From contig NZ_JADQBY010000021.1 of assembly GCF_016278385.1 (NCBI RefSeq), forward strand, positions 67,619 through 131,618: a DNA stretch of 64,000 nucleotides, read 5' to 3'. The DNA comes from Methanolobus sp. (GTDB taxonomy: Archaea > Halobacteriota > Methanosarcinia > Methanosarcinales > Methanosarcinaceae). Both the position numbers and the translations under genes were made by a program. This document shows positions 31,186-41,536 of this stretch, piece by piece (position 1 is the stretch's first letter; every line of letters starts with the position of its first letter). Under the pieces are notes generated by a model. That model did not search any database, was not told where the DNA came from, and saw only the letters and a program-made list of their open reading frames with translations.

Positions 31186-32886
31186 ATGATGCTTGAATTA
31201 AAAACGATAATAATATGCTTAATTCTTGTTGAAATTTTCATGTCTTTAATTTTATTTATTTATTGGAAAACTCAAAAAACGTATCCTGGATTTATTGAAT
31301 GGGGTTTTGGTGTTTTAAGTGTAGCTTTAGGTCACATGTTTTTTGCATTGAGGGATATTTCCCCTGATTTTCTAACAATCGTTCTTGCTAATATCTTCGT
31401 GACTATAAGTTTTTTCTTTACATTAGAGGCTCTGAACTTACATTTCATCGGCCGTTCTTTTCGTCGTGAAATTTATTTAATTTTTATTCCAATTGCAATG
31501 GGATTCTATTTCTTCACTGAATATGTTGATAATGCAGAGATCCGTAACATCATCTTTTCAGTCACATCTATTGTAGTGATGCTTAAAATGGTATATCTTC
31601 TTTTAACTGCACCTAAATCAAGAGAAAGCTTATTTTCCAGATTGCTTGCTGCCATTTATCTGATCTCGATATTAATTATATCGGTAAGGGTTGTTGAATG
31701 GAATATGTTTTCATCCAGCCGTGGTATATTCAACTTATCATTTTTCAATACATTTTTTATGCTTTTTGATTTGGTGGGCTCTATTGGTACAACTGTATTG
31801 TTTCTTTTCCTGAACTTCCAGCGGATGAACCAAGAACTTGATGCAGCAAGGGCAGAAGCTCAGAATTATGCAGATTATTATTCTCTTGCAATCGTTTCTG
31901 CACAAGCTGGCGTATGGGATATGGATCTCAAAAAGAACGAAGTCTATTGGGATGATTCTTTGGAAAAGTTATTCGGTTCAGGAATGGATATAAACAAAAA
32001 ATTGATTGATATTTGGAACTCGTTTGAAAATGAATTGAAACAGGAGGCAAAACCTAATAAAATATATGAAGATGCCTCAGATAAAAAAGAGTTCACACAT
32101 GAGTTCACGATTCATCATAATGATAAAGGTATACAGTATTTTATGTCACATTCCCGTGTTGTGCATGACAAGAATGATTCCAGCAGGATGATCGGGCTTA
32201 TTTATGATATCACTCCTTTACGTAAGGCGGAATATGCTCTTAAAGAAGCACACAGGAAATTGAATATCCTCACAACCATAACTCGTCATGATATACTTAA
32301 CAGTATCACTATAGTGAATGGATTTGCAGAAATACTTGCAAAAAAGCTGACTGATCCGAAACTACAAAAAATGGCAGAAACTATTGAGAACAGTGGTGCT
32401 ATGATAACTCATTTGATTTCATTTACAGGTCAATATCAGGATATTGGAATAGATGATCCCAAATGGCAAGATATAGGTATTTTACTGGATACAAACGAAT
32501 TCAAACCCCTTCTGGAGGATATATCGTCGGCGTTCCCGGAACCCGGCATTCTCATCTATACTGATAAAATGTTTGAGAAAGTCCTCTATAACCTGATTGA
32601 AAATTCGTTAAAGCATGGCATAAAAGTTAATTCTATTTCGTTCTCCTATGATTTTTCAGAAAATGGACTCCATATTGTGTACCAAGATGATGGTGCTGGC
32701 ATACCTGAAGAAAACAAAGGTCTGATTTTTAAAAGAGGCTATGGTGAGAATACCGGTATGGGACTATTTCTTTGCCGGGAGATTTTAGGAATCACCAGTC
32801 TGACTATTCAGGAAAATGGAATACCAGGTCAAGGTGCCAGGTTTGAGATAAATGTGCCCTTTGGTTTTTACAAGAGAAAAGAGTGA
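31186..32886 (+). CDS. Membrane sensor histidine kinase (multi-TM N-terminus, PAS, HisKA, HATPase)
   Basis: 566 aa; ~7 hydrophobic segments, LTTITRHDILNSITIVNGFAEIL, YNLIENSLKHGIKV, NTGMGLFLCREIL. Confidence 0.88.
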   Translation: MMLELKTIIICLILVEIFMSLILFIYWKTQKTYPGFIEWGFGVLSVALGHMFFALRDISPDFLTIVLANIFVTISFFFTLEALNLHFIGRSFRREIYLIFIPIAMGFYFFTEYVDNAEIRNIIFSVTSIVVMLKMVYLLLTAPKSRESLFSRLLAAIYLISILIISVRVVEWNMFSSSRGIFNLSFFNTFFMLFDLVGSIGTTVLFLFLNFQRMNQELDAARAEAQNYADYYSLAIVSAQAGVWDMDLKKNEVYWDDSLEKLFGSGMDINKKLIDIWNSFENELKQEAKPNKIYEDASDKKEFTHEFTIHHNDKGIQYFMSHSRVVHDKNDSSRMIGLIYDITPLRKAEYALKEAHRKLNILTTITRHDILNSITIVNGFAEILAKKLTDPKLQKMAETIENSGAMITHLISFTGQYQDIGIDDPKWQDIGILLDTNEFKPLLEDISSAFPEPGILIYTDKMFEKVLYNLIENSLKHGIKVNSISFSYDFSENGLHIVYQDDGAGIPEENKGLIFKRGYGENTGMGLFLCREILGITSLTIQENGIPGQGARFEINVPFGFYKRKE

Positions 32887-33125
32887 ATGTTTTCTTTTCA
32901 ATGGTTGCAGGAAGAAGAACACTGCTTGGAGAAGTATCTTACTGTTGAAAGGAGAGAATTAACTCAATATCTGATAGGCAAGAGGAAGACAATAGATTTC
33001 ATCAAACCTTCTTATGTAGAAAGAGAGATGATACTGACTTGTTAAGGAAGAAGATTCTTACTATCGGTTACAAGGAATGGAAGGATATGGGATTTTATAA
33101 AGGAACTTTTCACTATATGAAGAAG
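32887..33125 (+). pseudogene. cas1: Degenerate 3' end of CRISPR-associated cas1
   Basis: EKYLTVERRELTQYLIGKRKTIDFIKPSYVERE | (frameshift near 33030) | DTDLLRKKILTIGYKEWKDMGFYKGTFHYMKKK; matches the Cas1 C-terminal pattern (..LARYLIGKRK.LDF..P..R.D...LR.KIL.ISY.EWK.LGFSKGTLHYMK..). Confidence 0.65.
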
Positions 33126-33936
33126 AAATCAATAATTGAAAACCAACTTAAGGCAGCTATTAGTAGATACACAGCACCACATAGGACTAGTACAAAAGAC
33201 TTAACATTCCTTACAATTTTGATATACTTTTTTGTATTTTTCTGAGATACACCTAAAAGTGCAAAATGATACAAAATCATAGGACGGATTTGGGAAGTAG
33301 TACTTTTTTTTATCGTTCAATTTTTTGGTACCTATAATTGTTCCACTTAACTTTAAGTCTTGAGACGAGCTTCCGGTATGGGTTGTTTGAACAATCATAC
33401 CTTCATCCTTGTCATGTATGCAAACGGGATCTCAATGAATCAGATCTGCATTGAAACAGGCGGTGAGTTCTATACAGTATCCTCTATTCTGCGAGGGAAT
33501 TTGAGGGAGATATTGGGGTTGAAGAATTCAAAGCATCTGAATAAGTGAGTTTTGTCGTTATCTAAGAAAATGACAATGCTCATTGCACTATTAATAGTGT
33601 TTTGGATCAATGAGGATTGATATATATTTGAAAAAAACGAGCTATTAGAGATCATCTGTGTTCAGATGGGTTGTACTATAATCACAAATCAGAATTCCAG
33701 TTCATTAATCCGATTTGAGAATTGTATCATGAAGAGAGGGTTATGTATTGCCACATGTACAACAAAAAACATATATATTTATGAGACGTTATAGAAATAT
33801 GGCTTTTTAAGAGCACTTTTTAGCTCATAACTTTAAAAGAGATATACTGTTGTGGTTTTGGTTACCCTCGATATTAATATCAAAATCATTTGTGGAATAT
33901 TTTAGCTGCGCATATATGATCAAGGCCTAGATATCT

Positions 33937-36246
33937 ATGGAAAAACAACAACATGATCCAAATCACAATGAAGACAACGATTCTTGCTTTAGCGATGAAG
34001 AAATGTACAAAACCTTCTTTAAAGAAAACAATGCAGTCCTCCTTCTTATAAATCCTGAAAATTCGGATATTATTGACGCAAATCATGCAGCATGCAAGTT
34101 TTATGGCTGGACACTTGAAGAGATTACCAGCAAAACAATAAACCAGCTCAACTTTTTGTCAACTGAAAAGAACAAAAATGAGATCCAAAGAACGGAAGAC
34201 AAAAAAAAGAATGGACATTTGTCCAAGCATCTTCTTGCAAGCGGAGAAGTGCGTGATGTAGAAGTTTTTAAGGTTCCAATGACATTCAAATCTCAATGTT
34301 TGTTCTACTACATGGTTCACGACATCACTGAACGCAAATTAGTGGAAGAAGAAATGCAGAGGAAAGAAATGCAGCTTTATGCTGCGCAAAAAGTCGGGCA
34401 CTTAGGAAGTTGGGAATTTGATTTAAACTCTGGTAAAGCAGAGGTTTCTGAGGAAGCAAGAATAATATATGGACTCAAAAACGAAGAATTCACCATTGAG
34501 AAAATACAAAAAATACCCCTGCAAAAATACCGTCCAGTGCTGGACAAAGCGCTAAGTGATCTCGTGGAAAGAAACATCCCATATGATGTACAATTCAAGA
34601 TAATAAAACTAACCGACGGCAATATCCACACCATACATTCCGTGGCTGAATACTATCCTGAAAAAAATACAGTCATAGGAATGATTCAGGACATTACAGA
34701 ACGCAAACATGTAAAGAGTAAACTGCGAGAAAAGAACTCTCTTTTGAATGAAGTTGGGAGGATTGCAAAGATCGGCGGGTGGGAATTAGATGTAGCAACC
34801 GGTTATATTACCCAGACGCCTGAGGTTGCAAGGACATATGAAATCGACAACAATAGACCTGTAAGTCTTAAATTTGCTTTGAGCTTTTATTCTTTCGGTT
34901 CAAAAGAACTTCTAGAAAAAGCTGTCCAGGATGCTGTAGAAAAAGGAGAATCATATGATCTGGAGCTGGAAATTGTCTCTGCTAAAGAAAATCATAAATG
35001 GATTCGTACAATCGGCCATCCGAAAAAGATGGATGGTAAAGTCGTAAAAGTAACCGGTTCATTTCAGGACATTACTGAACAGAAGCTGGCTGAAATGAAA
35101 ATTGCAGAAGAGGCTATGTTACGGCATACCTTCATGGAGCAGTCCACAGAAGGTATAGTTATCCTCAATAGTAATGGCAAGGTTGTCGAGGCAAATCCGC
35201 GGTATGCTGAGATGCACGGATATTCCTACGAAGAAATGCAGACATTAAATGTATGGGATTGGGATATTCATTCCACACGTGATCAAATATTGGAAATTAT
35301 TCAGCTTCTTGATAATAATGGTAGACTTGTGGAAGTAAGTCACCGACGCAAGGATGGTAGTATATTTGATGCGGAAGTCAATATGAATGCAGTGATATTC
35401 GAAGGACAGAAACTGATTTTTTGTGTACATCGTGATATTAGCGAGCGTAAGCAGATTGAAGCAGAACTGATGAATGCTAAACTTGCTGCTGTAGATGCTA
35501 ACCAGCTCAAAGGTGAGTTTCTGGCTACCATGAGCCATGAACTCAGGCCCCCTCTTAATTCAATCATAGGTTTTTCAGAGGTGCTGCTCGATGAAACGTT
35601 TGGCAACCTGAATGAAAAACAGACAACTTACCTGAATCATATTTCAAAAGCGGGCAAACATCAACTAAGTCTTATAAATGATATTCTTGATCTTTCAAAG
35701 GTTGATGCTGGCAAGATGGAACTTCATTGCGAACAGTTCCATGTTTCTCATGTAATCGATGAAGTTAAAGCGATAATATCTTCTCTTGCAATAAGAAAGA
35801 ATATCAATCTGGATATCAAAATTGACTTGCAGGTTGAAAGCATTTATGCAGATAAAACCAAATTTAAACAGATACTCTACAATCTTACAAGTAATGCCAT
35901 CAAGTTCACACCTGAAAAAGGTTATGTGACAATCGAAGCACAGCATTCAGGTGATTTTATCCAGGTAAGTGTAAAAGATACCGGTATAGGAATAACAAAG
36001 AGTGATATGGATAAACTTTTCGAGCCTTTTAAACAACTGAATTCATACATCACTCGCGAATATGAGGGAACAGGACTCGGCCTTGCTCTTGTCAAAAAGT
36101 TCGTGGAATTGCACGGTGGAAAGATATGGGTTGAAAGCAAAGTTGGAGAAGGTAGTATCTTTACATTTGTGATTCCAATAACTCATAGCGATGAGGTTGC
36201 TTCAAAACGCATTTTTGCTTCATTGAAGCAAGGTTTTGTGGATTAA
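33937..36246 (+). CDS. Multi-PAS sensor histidine kinase
   Basis: 769 aa; several PAS/PAC segments (HDITERKLVEEEM, QDITERKHVKSK, QDITEQKLAEMK, RDISERKQIEAE), FLATMSHELRPPLNSIIGFSEVL, YEGTGLGLALVKKFVELHGGKIWVES. Confidence 0.94.
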   Translation: MEKQQHDPNHNEDNDSCFSDEEMYKTFFKENNAVLLLINPENSDIIDANHAACKFYGWTLEEITSKTINQLNFLSTEKNKNEIQRTEDKKKNGHLSKHLLASGEVRDVEVFKVPMTFKSQCLFYYMVHDITERKLVEEEMQRKEMQLYAAQKVGHLGSWEFDLNSGKAEVSEEARIIYGLKNEEFTIEKIQKIPLQKYRPVLDKALSDLVERNIPYDVQFKIIKLTDGNIHTIHSVAEYYPEKNTVIGMIQDITERKHVKSKLREKNSLLNEVGRIAKIGGWELDVATGYITQTPEVARTYEIDNNRPVSLKFALSFYSFGSKELLEKAVQDAVEKGESYDLELEIVSAKENHKWIRTIGHPKKMDGKVVKVTGSFQDITEQKLAEMKIAEEAMLRHTFMEQSTEGIVILNSNGKVVEANPRYAEMHGYSYEEMQTLNVWDWDIHSTRDQILEIIQLLDNNGRLVEVSHRRKDGSIFDAEVNMNAVIFEGQKLIFCVHRDISERKQIEAELMNAKLAAVDANQLKGEFLATMSHELRPPLNSIIGFSEVLLDETFGNLNEKQTTYLNHISKAGKHQLSLINDILDLSKVDAGKMELHCEQFHVSHVIDEVKAIISSLAIRKNINLDIKIDLQVESIYADKTKFKQILYNLTSNAIKFTPEKGYVTIEAQHSGDFIQVSVKDTGIGITKSDMDKLFEPFKQLNSYITREYEGTGLGLALVKKFVELHGGKIWVESKVGEGSIFTFVIPITHSDEVASKRIFASLKQGFVD

Positions 36247-36527
36247 AATAAGAAAAAACATGGCTTTGCACATTCTGATGCCAATGAAGCATATTAATTT
36301 CGTAATATAAGTTCAATATTTTTAAAGTGTTTATTTTGTAATAATGCAGCAAATCTTGCCAGTACAGGAGAAAATAGCAGGCTAAATCTGAATATTTGAA
36401 GGTTCCTAATTCCCATAATAAAGGAAGTGTGAGAGTGAAAACAATTGCCACGTCAATTCATTGCTGAGTTGAGAGGGTTTGTAGGATAGAATAAATACTA
36501 TGCGATAAGAGATTAGGTGTTAATTAA

Positions 36528-36905
36528 GTGGGAGTTGAAAAGATGACTGGACATAAAGAACTTGAGCACAATGAATTACTTGGGAGCATGAGCGATAAAC
36601 TTGGATTCACTCCTCATATCCTTGAAACTCTTGGGGACATAGACCCAGAATTCTTAAAAAAATACAACCGTTGCAACCATAAGTTGTTAACAGATGGAGC
36701 ATTGTCTGCCAAAACAAAAATACTAATGGCTCTTGCTGTAGTTGCGTCCAAACAGTGTGAGAGGTGTACTGTTATGCAAATGCAGAGTGCGCTCAAGAAC
36801 GGTGCAACCAAGGAAGAAATAATGGAAGCCATGGATGTTATATTTATCACATCTGGTGCTCCTGCCGTTGCAGCCTGCAGAGATGCACTAAAAATGCTGA
36901 AATGA
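36528..36905 (+). CDS. Carboxymuconolactone decarboxylase/AhpD-like protein
   Basis: 125 aa; [41 protein letters not shown] contains the CxxC core. Confidence 0.85.
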   Translation: MGVEKMTGHKELEHNELLGSMSDKLGFTPHILETLGDIDPEFLKKYNRCNHKLLTDGALSAKTKILMALAVVASKQCERCTVMQMQSALKNGATKEEIMEAMDVIFITSGAPAVAACRDALKMLK

Positions 36906-37271
36906 TAACAAGTGAATTACATATGAGTCTTTAGCCCATGTGTAGTTCCTCAAGTGCCAACAATGGGAAACCGTAATTAATAGGCACTGTACTTCTATTT
37001 TTTTATAAATATGTGGTCACCTGTTTTCGCATGACATGCGCAGAATATGTGCGAAGTGCTTGTCTAAATTATCAATGATCGAAGGAAATTTCCTTCAATT
37101 TAAGTAATTCCTAAACAGCCAAGTAAGGAAAACAAGAAGAAGAAAACCCATAGTAAGGGAAGTGATGAGAAAAGAAATGCAGATTTTGCATGAACTCTAT
37201 GATATAGGGTTAATTTTAAACCACCGAAGTGGAGATTATATTTGGAATAAATTTATTATATAGGTGAAAAT

Positions 37272-37496
37272 ATGGATAATATAATTGAAAGAAACGGAAT
37301 TCAGTATGTAGTAGAGGAATCAAAACATGTGGAATACAGAATAATCGAAGATTCAACTATAGAGACTACGTCAGCTCATGATTTAGAAGCTCGTTTAAAC
37401 GTTGAAGGAAAGGATAATTGGGAATTGGTTACTGTCATTGGCAAGAATATTATCTTTAAGAGAATTGTTGAAGCAATTGATTATATTGAAGTTTGA
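37272..37496 (+). CDS. Small hypothetical protein (DUF4177-like)
   Basis: 74 aa; EYRIIEDSTIE...LNVEGKDNWELVTVIGKNIIFKR. Confidence 0.55.
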   Translation: MDNIIERNGIQYVVEESKHVEYRIIEDSTIETTSAHDLEARLNVEGKDNWELVTVIGKNIIFKRIVEAIDYIEV

Positions 37497-37706
37497 TTAT
37501 ATTTATTACTTAAACTGCCAAATAAAGGAAACATTTCCAAGCATTTCAAAAAACCTTTTTTTATTTATAATCAAAATCTGTTTTTTCAATATCAACCCCC
37601 ATTCTGGAAAAATATTTCCTACTAGCGTGACTAATCGGAAATCTATAAGGCTCTTTTTCCATCCTCCATAATCTTTTTAAGCAAATCAACTGTTTCTTTT
37701 CATTTT

Positions 37707-38216
37707 ATGTCACATGTTCAGCAGTATATCGATAAGAAGCTCGTCAATTACATAATGAAAAAACTCTCTTCCAATCGTCCAGGTATCGGTCACCACGAAT
37801 CATATGCTCGTGGAAACATTGCTCCTTCGCTTGGTCTGGTCTACTACATGGAACAGGAAGTTTCTGTCTTCTCGGATTCTGTTCTCAAACTCAAGCAGGA
37901 GATGTTTAGGAACGGATTTTACTGGAAACCCTGTTTTGTCAAGAAGTGTAAAGATTGTGGAACCGAGTACGATGAGAACATTGAGAAGTGCACATGTGGT
38001 TCAACTTTTTTCCATGAACCGGATTATTCGCAGGTACGTGAAAAAGAATACTTTATCGAAAAGGCCAACTACAACGGACAGTCTCTCAAGGAAGTTCTTT
38101 CTGACTTTGAGTTCAACTTAAACGTTGCTGATAATGCTTATCTCTTTCTTGTCAAAGCTTATGAGTACGACAGAGCTGGTGACAATGCCCTAGAAGATGT
38201 CAAAGAGATCCTTTAA
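37707..38216 (+). pseudogene. Truncated phage/provirus portal-like protein (N-terminal part with zinc ribbon)
   Basis: 169 aa; SDSVLKLKQEMFRNGFYWKPCFVKKCKDCGTEYDENIEKCTCGSTFFHEPDYSQ...LKEVLSDFEFNLNVADNAYLFLVKAYEYDRAGD; stops where portal proteins would continue. Confidence 0.4.
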
Positions 38217-38400
38217 ATTGTCAAAGCCAAGTCTTTTGATTCGATAAGGTCAGAGATGATGTCTTTCTCTGCTTCCTCAATCAATTCAGTAGGAGTCTTG
38301 TTCAGGAAATCGGTGTACTTTTGCATACCGATAAGATACAGTTTTCGAGTATTTTGGCTTGTATAGTAGTAATGCCGTCTTCTAATTCGGGTATTTTCAT
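38213..38400 (-). pseudogene. N-terminal fragment of a tyrosine recombinase/integrase, frameshifted
   Basis: Minus strand: MKIPELEDGITTIQAK | frameshift | NTRKLYLIGMQKYTDFLNKTPTELIEEAEKDIISDLIESKDLALTI*; resembles the core-binding N-terminal domain of archaeal integrases. Confidence 0.55.
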
Positions 38401-38431
38401 ATATAATAAATAACTACCCATACGCAAATAA

Positions 38432-39001
38432 TTATTGTTTCATTACCAGGTCAAAGATGTTCTGTATTTCACTGAGTTTATCCAGACCTTCATCATCGAT
38501 AAGGTCCTCATTCTTCTCTATTGAATTTAAGAGTAACTGGATATCCCTGCTGAACGGGCCAATTTTCATCTTCATTTCCTGTGCTTCCGAATTTTTATTG
38601 AAATGATCATTGTATGTGGACACTATCTGCCCATGCAGTCTGTCAACGTGATCTCTGGTGAGTTTTTTCTCATCTTCTGAGGCTTCATCGGAATTTTCAT
38701 TATCCTGTTTTTCTGCGCTCTCGGGTGATTCACCTTCAATAGCCATGATCAGATTTTTTAGAGCATCAACTACTCTGAATCCATGGTCTGTAAGTTCAAC
38801 ATACTTAACACGTCCCTCAATTGTGAATTGTACAAGGCCGTGTTCTTCCATTTTAGACAGTATTTTAGTTGTATGGGCAAAAGTTGAATTGATTTCTTTT
38901 GTGATAATTGATGCATACGTTTTTTGAAAGGACCATATGGCCAGAAGGGCAAGAGTTGGTTTTTCCTGTAAAAAAAGTTGCTCAGCATATTCTCTTGTCA
39001 T
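38432..39001 (-). CDS. Winged-helix (MarR-like) regulator with C-terminal extension
   Basis: 189 aa; IITKEINSTFAHTTKILSKMEEHGLVQFTIEGRVKYVELTDHGFRVVDAL. Confidence 0.8.
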   Translation of the reverse strand: MTREYAEQLFLQEKPTLALLAIWSFQKTYASIITKEINSTFAHTTKILSKMEEHGLVQFTIEGRVKYVELTDHGFRVVDALKNLIMAIEGESPESAEKQDNENSDEASEDEKKLTRDHVDRLHGQIVSTYNDHFNKNSEAQEMKMKIGPFSRDIQLLLNSIEKNEDLIDDEGLDKLSEIQNIFDLVMKQ

Positions 39002-39108
39002 AATCTATCCCCTTTACAAATATTTTGAATCCTTATTTGAAAAAACATCATAATACCTTGAATTATATATTTTAATATGTATCATTAGAATAAAAATAGT
39101 ATATATTT

Positions 39109-40296
39109 CTATCGGATACCAGCTATAATTGTGTTTATATCTCTGATACTTGCGTTAGTTTTAAAAGATGTGCCGCTAAAATGCGTTCTTGATGCCAGGA
39201 ATCCATTGTTTCTAAGTTCCTGGATCACTCTGTCAATTCCAGATGCAGAAACCCCGAGTTTTTTGCATAAGAGGTGCTGATCATAGAACATGGGTATGTC
39301 CAGTTCATCCCTGCAAAATTCCAGCATTTTGATGGCTACTTGTTTGGTGCCGCAGTCGCGCTCCATTATTTCGTCAATCGTTTCATTGCAAAAATCAGGA
39401 TCATGTAATTTGCCAAGCCACAAAGGACCGGCAATTAGGTTGTTTGCACTACAATTGCTGCATTCTTCTTTAATGGGTACTGCGAGGCCATATATTGCTT
39501 CCCTGTGTCCGCATGCAGGGCAATGGGCAATAAATCCCATGTTCATAAGCATTTCGTCCGCTTTCTGCGCACCTTTTTTTATTTCCAGATAGCTGCGCAC
39601 ATAGTGTCTTGTGGCATGGGAGAGGAGGGGATGCATGGTTTTATCGTGAAGTGACAATTCCCGGGCTATTTTTCCAAGTAATATTCGTACTCCCATTTCA
39701 CTATGGTATTCGTTGTTAAAAGGAATTGCTGCATATTTCCGGATACCTGAATTAAGGTGTGCACCGCAAAGAGGTGCAGTATCTGTTGCTGTCACTGCAA
39801 GCAAGTTTATAACTGAACGGGCAGCTGCGGCCAGGAAAGGAGCGGGGGTGCCAAATGGGTCAAGGTCGACTATGTTGAAATGTTTCTCGTGAAGAAGGAC
39901 ATTCGCATTTTTATGGCTTGAAATAGCCCTGTCACTGAGATTTAGCCTTTCTATATTTTCCTGTATCAACTTACAGGCATCTTCACTCCAGTCATTTAGA
40001 GTTGTATGGGTACCAGTTTCATTGACGATACGTAGCCCACGGATTCCTGATGCTGAGAGAGCATCAACATAAGTGATGACCTTTTCAGAGTCAAGTTCGA
40101 TCCTCTTTATAAAAACAGAAGTTGCAGCTATGGAGATATCACGATTCAACTCCATGGCAGGATTATAAAAAACAGGGGCTGCAGAAGGAGCAAAATTTGC
40201 CCCCTCTTCAGGGACGGGAACCAGGATTTCAGTGTTTCCTTCCTTTACAGTTCTTACTCTCATCCGGTTCCATGAATATTCATTCTTATTTAACAA
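39109..40296 (-). CDS. trm1: tRNA (guanine(26)-N(2))-dimethyltransferase
   Basis: 395 aa; [68 protein letters not shown]. Confidence 0.93.
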   Translation of the reverse strand: MLNKNEYSWNRMRVRTVKEGNTEILVPVPEEGANFAPSAAPVFYNPAMELNRDISIAATSVFIKRIELDSEKVITYVDALSASGIRGLRIVNETGTHTTLNDWSEDACKLIQENIERLNLSDRAISSHKNANVLLHEKHFNIVDLDPFGTPAPFLAAAARSVINLLAVTATDTAPLCGAHLNSGIRKYAAIPFNNEYHSEMGVRILLGKIARELSLHDKTMHPLLSHATRHYVRSYLEIKKGAQKADEMLMNMGFIAHCPACGHREAIYGLAVPIKEECSNCSANNLIAGPLWLGKLHDPDFCNETIDEIMERDCGTKQVAIKMLEFCRDELDIPMFYDQHLLCKKLGVSASGIDRVIQELRNNGFLASRTHFSGTSFKTNASIRDINTIIAGIR

Positions 40297-40810
40297 TAAT
40301 GGTTCCCTTCATTCTTTCGTCCCAGCCGAGAACTTTGTATGTGTATGTACCTGGTTCGGTGAAAGTGTATGTAAAGGATAATCTATAACCGATACTAGTA
40401 TTTTCCCAGAGACCTTCATTGCTTACAAGAGTAAATATTCTTCTCGGATCGTTGCGGTTGAACCACATAACCGAATCTCCCGTATTAATGGAAAGACTAC
40501 TTGGCTGTGTCAGGAATTTTTCCATAAAAACAGTATAGGTTCTTGCTCCTCCATACTCTACAACTTCAATTTGTTCTCCGTTTTCCTCTATGGTTACGTT
40601 TGTTTCATCTGCAACCGTTTCTGCAACCTCAGTGACATTTGAAACAATTTCATTCATTTCTGTGACATTTAAAACAGTCTCATTCACAACTTCTTCACTA
40701 GTACCATTCAGTATTTCGGTTGTTTCAGACGTTTCATTTTCTTCTACACACCCGATAACTGAAAATGAAAATAAAATCAGAAATATAAGTAAAATCTTTG
40801 CTTTCATCAA
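40286..40810 (-). CDS. Lipoprotein with cupredoxin-like domain
   Basis: 174 aa; lipobox-like [15 protein letters not shown]-rich linker, [23 protein letters not shown]...[26 protein letters not shown]. Confidence 0.7.
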   Translation of the reverse strand: MMKAKILLIFLILFSFSVIGCVEENETSETTEILNGTSEEVVNETVLNVTEMNEIVSNVTEVAETVADETNVTIEENGEQIEVVEYGGARTYTVFMEKFLTQPSSLSINTGDSVMWFNRNDPRRIFTLVSNEGLWENTSIGYRLSFTYTFTEPGTYTYKVLGWDERMKGTIIVK

Positions 40811-40849
40811 ATCACCTGCTTTTTAATATATTTTTGATGTTTAAATACC

Positions 40850-41509
40850 TTATCTCAAGGCTTCAATAAGATTGACATTTATGATGTGTTCATTATTTTC
40901 CATATCTATATCTATTAATGCTGCAAACCCCAGTGCTGCCATCCCCGGGTTAACTATTAATGTTTTCCCATATTTTTGAATTCCCCTTGCTTCGTGAATA
41001 TGGCCACATATTATAAGGTCGGCTTCATTAAGAAAAGCATTAAGTGCTTTGCATCCTACATGCGTATCACCAACGTTATCAAGAATGCCAAAAGGCGGCG
41101 CATGTGTTAGAATAACTAAAGGTTCTTTTGTATTTAATGATTCTTTTCTCATCCGGTCAAGATTTTCTTCATAATCACATTCCTGTATCTCAAACGGAGT
41201 GCAGAATGGTGTGGGGTTAGACCCACCCATTCCTATGAATTTTATTCCCTCAATAATAGTAGAGTTCTTATGAAGATTCGTAGCCTGAGAATTTTCGATA
41301 ACATCTATTATTGATTCCTGATCACAGTTACCAGGAACTGCAAGAACTGGCTGCGTGAACAGGGAGAATAATTCAAGTGCTTTTTCATCGGGTCCAAAAT
41401 TGGTGATATCTCCTGCAATAAGCACTATATCAACATCTTCTGCCATCGCCAGAAGTTCTTTTATCTTAGAATAATTGCCATGCGGATCTGCAATAGCAAA
41501 CAATCTCAT
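40850..41509 (-). CDS. Metallophosphoesterase
   Basis: 219 aa; IADPHGNYSKI, IVLIAGDITNFG, VPGNCDQ, ILTHAPPFG, ICGHIHEARG. Confidence 0.92.
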   Translation of the reverse strand: MRLFAIADPHGNYSKIKELLAMAEDVDIVLIAGDITNFGPDEKALELFSLFTQPVLAVPGNCDQESIIDVIENSQATNLHKNSTIIEGIKFIGMGGSNPTPFCTPFEIQECDYEENLDRMRKESLNTKEPLVILTHAPPFGILDNVGDTHVGCKALNAFLNEADLIICGHIHEARGIQKYGKTLIVNPGMAALGFAALIDIDMENNEHIINVNLIEALR

Positions 41510-41536
41510 TGTATCAGTTTCTCCATATTCTGATGT

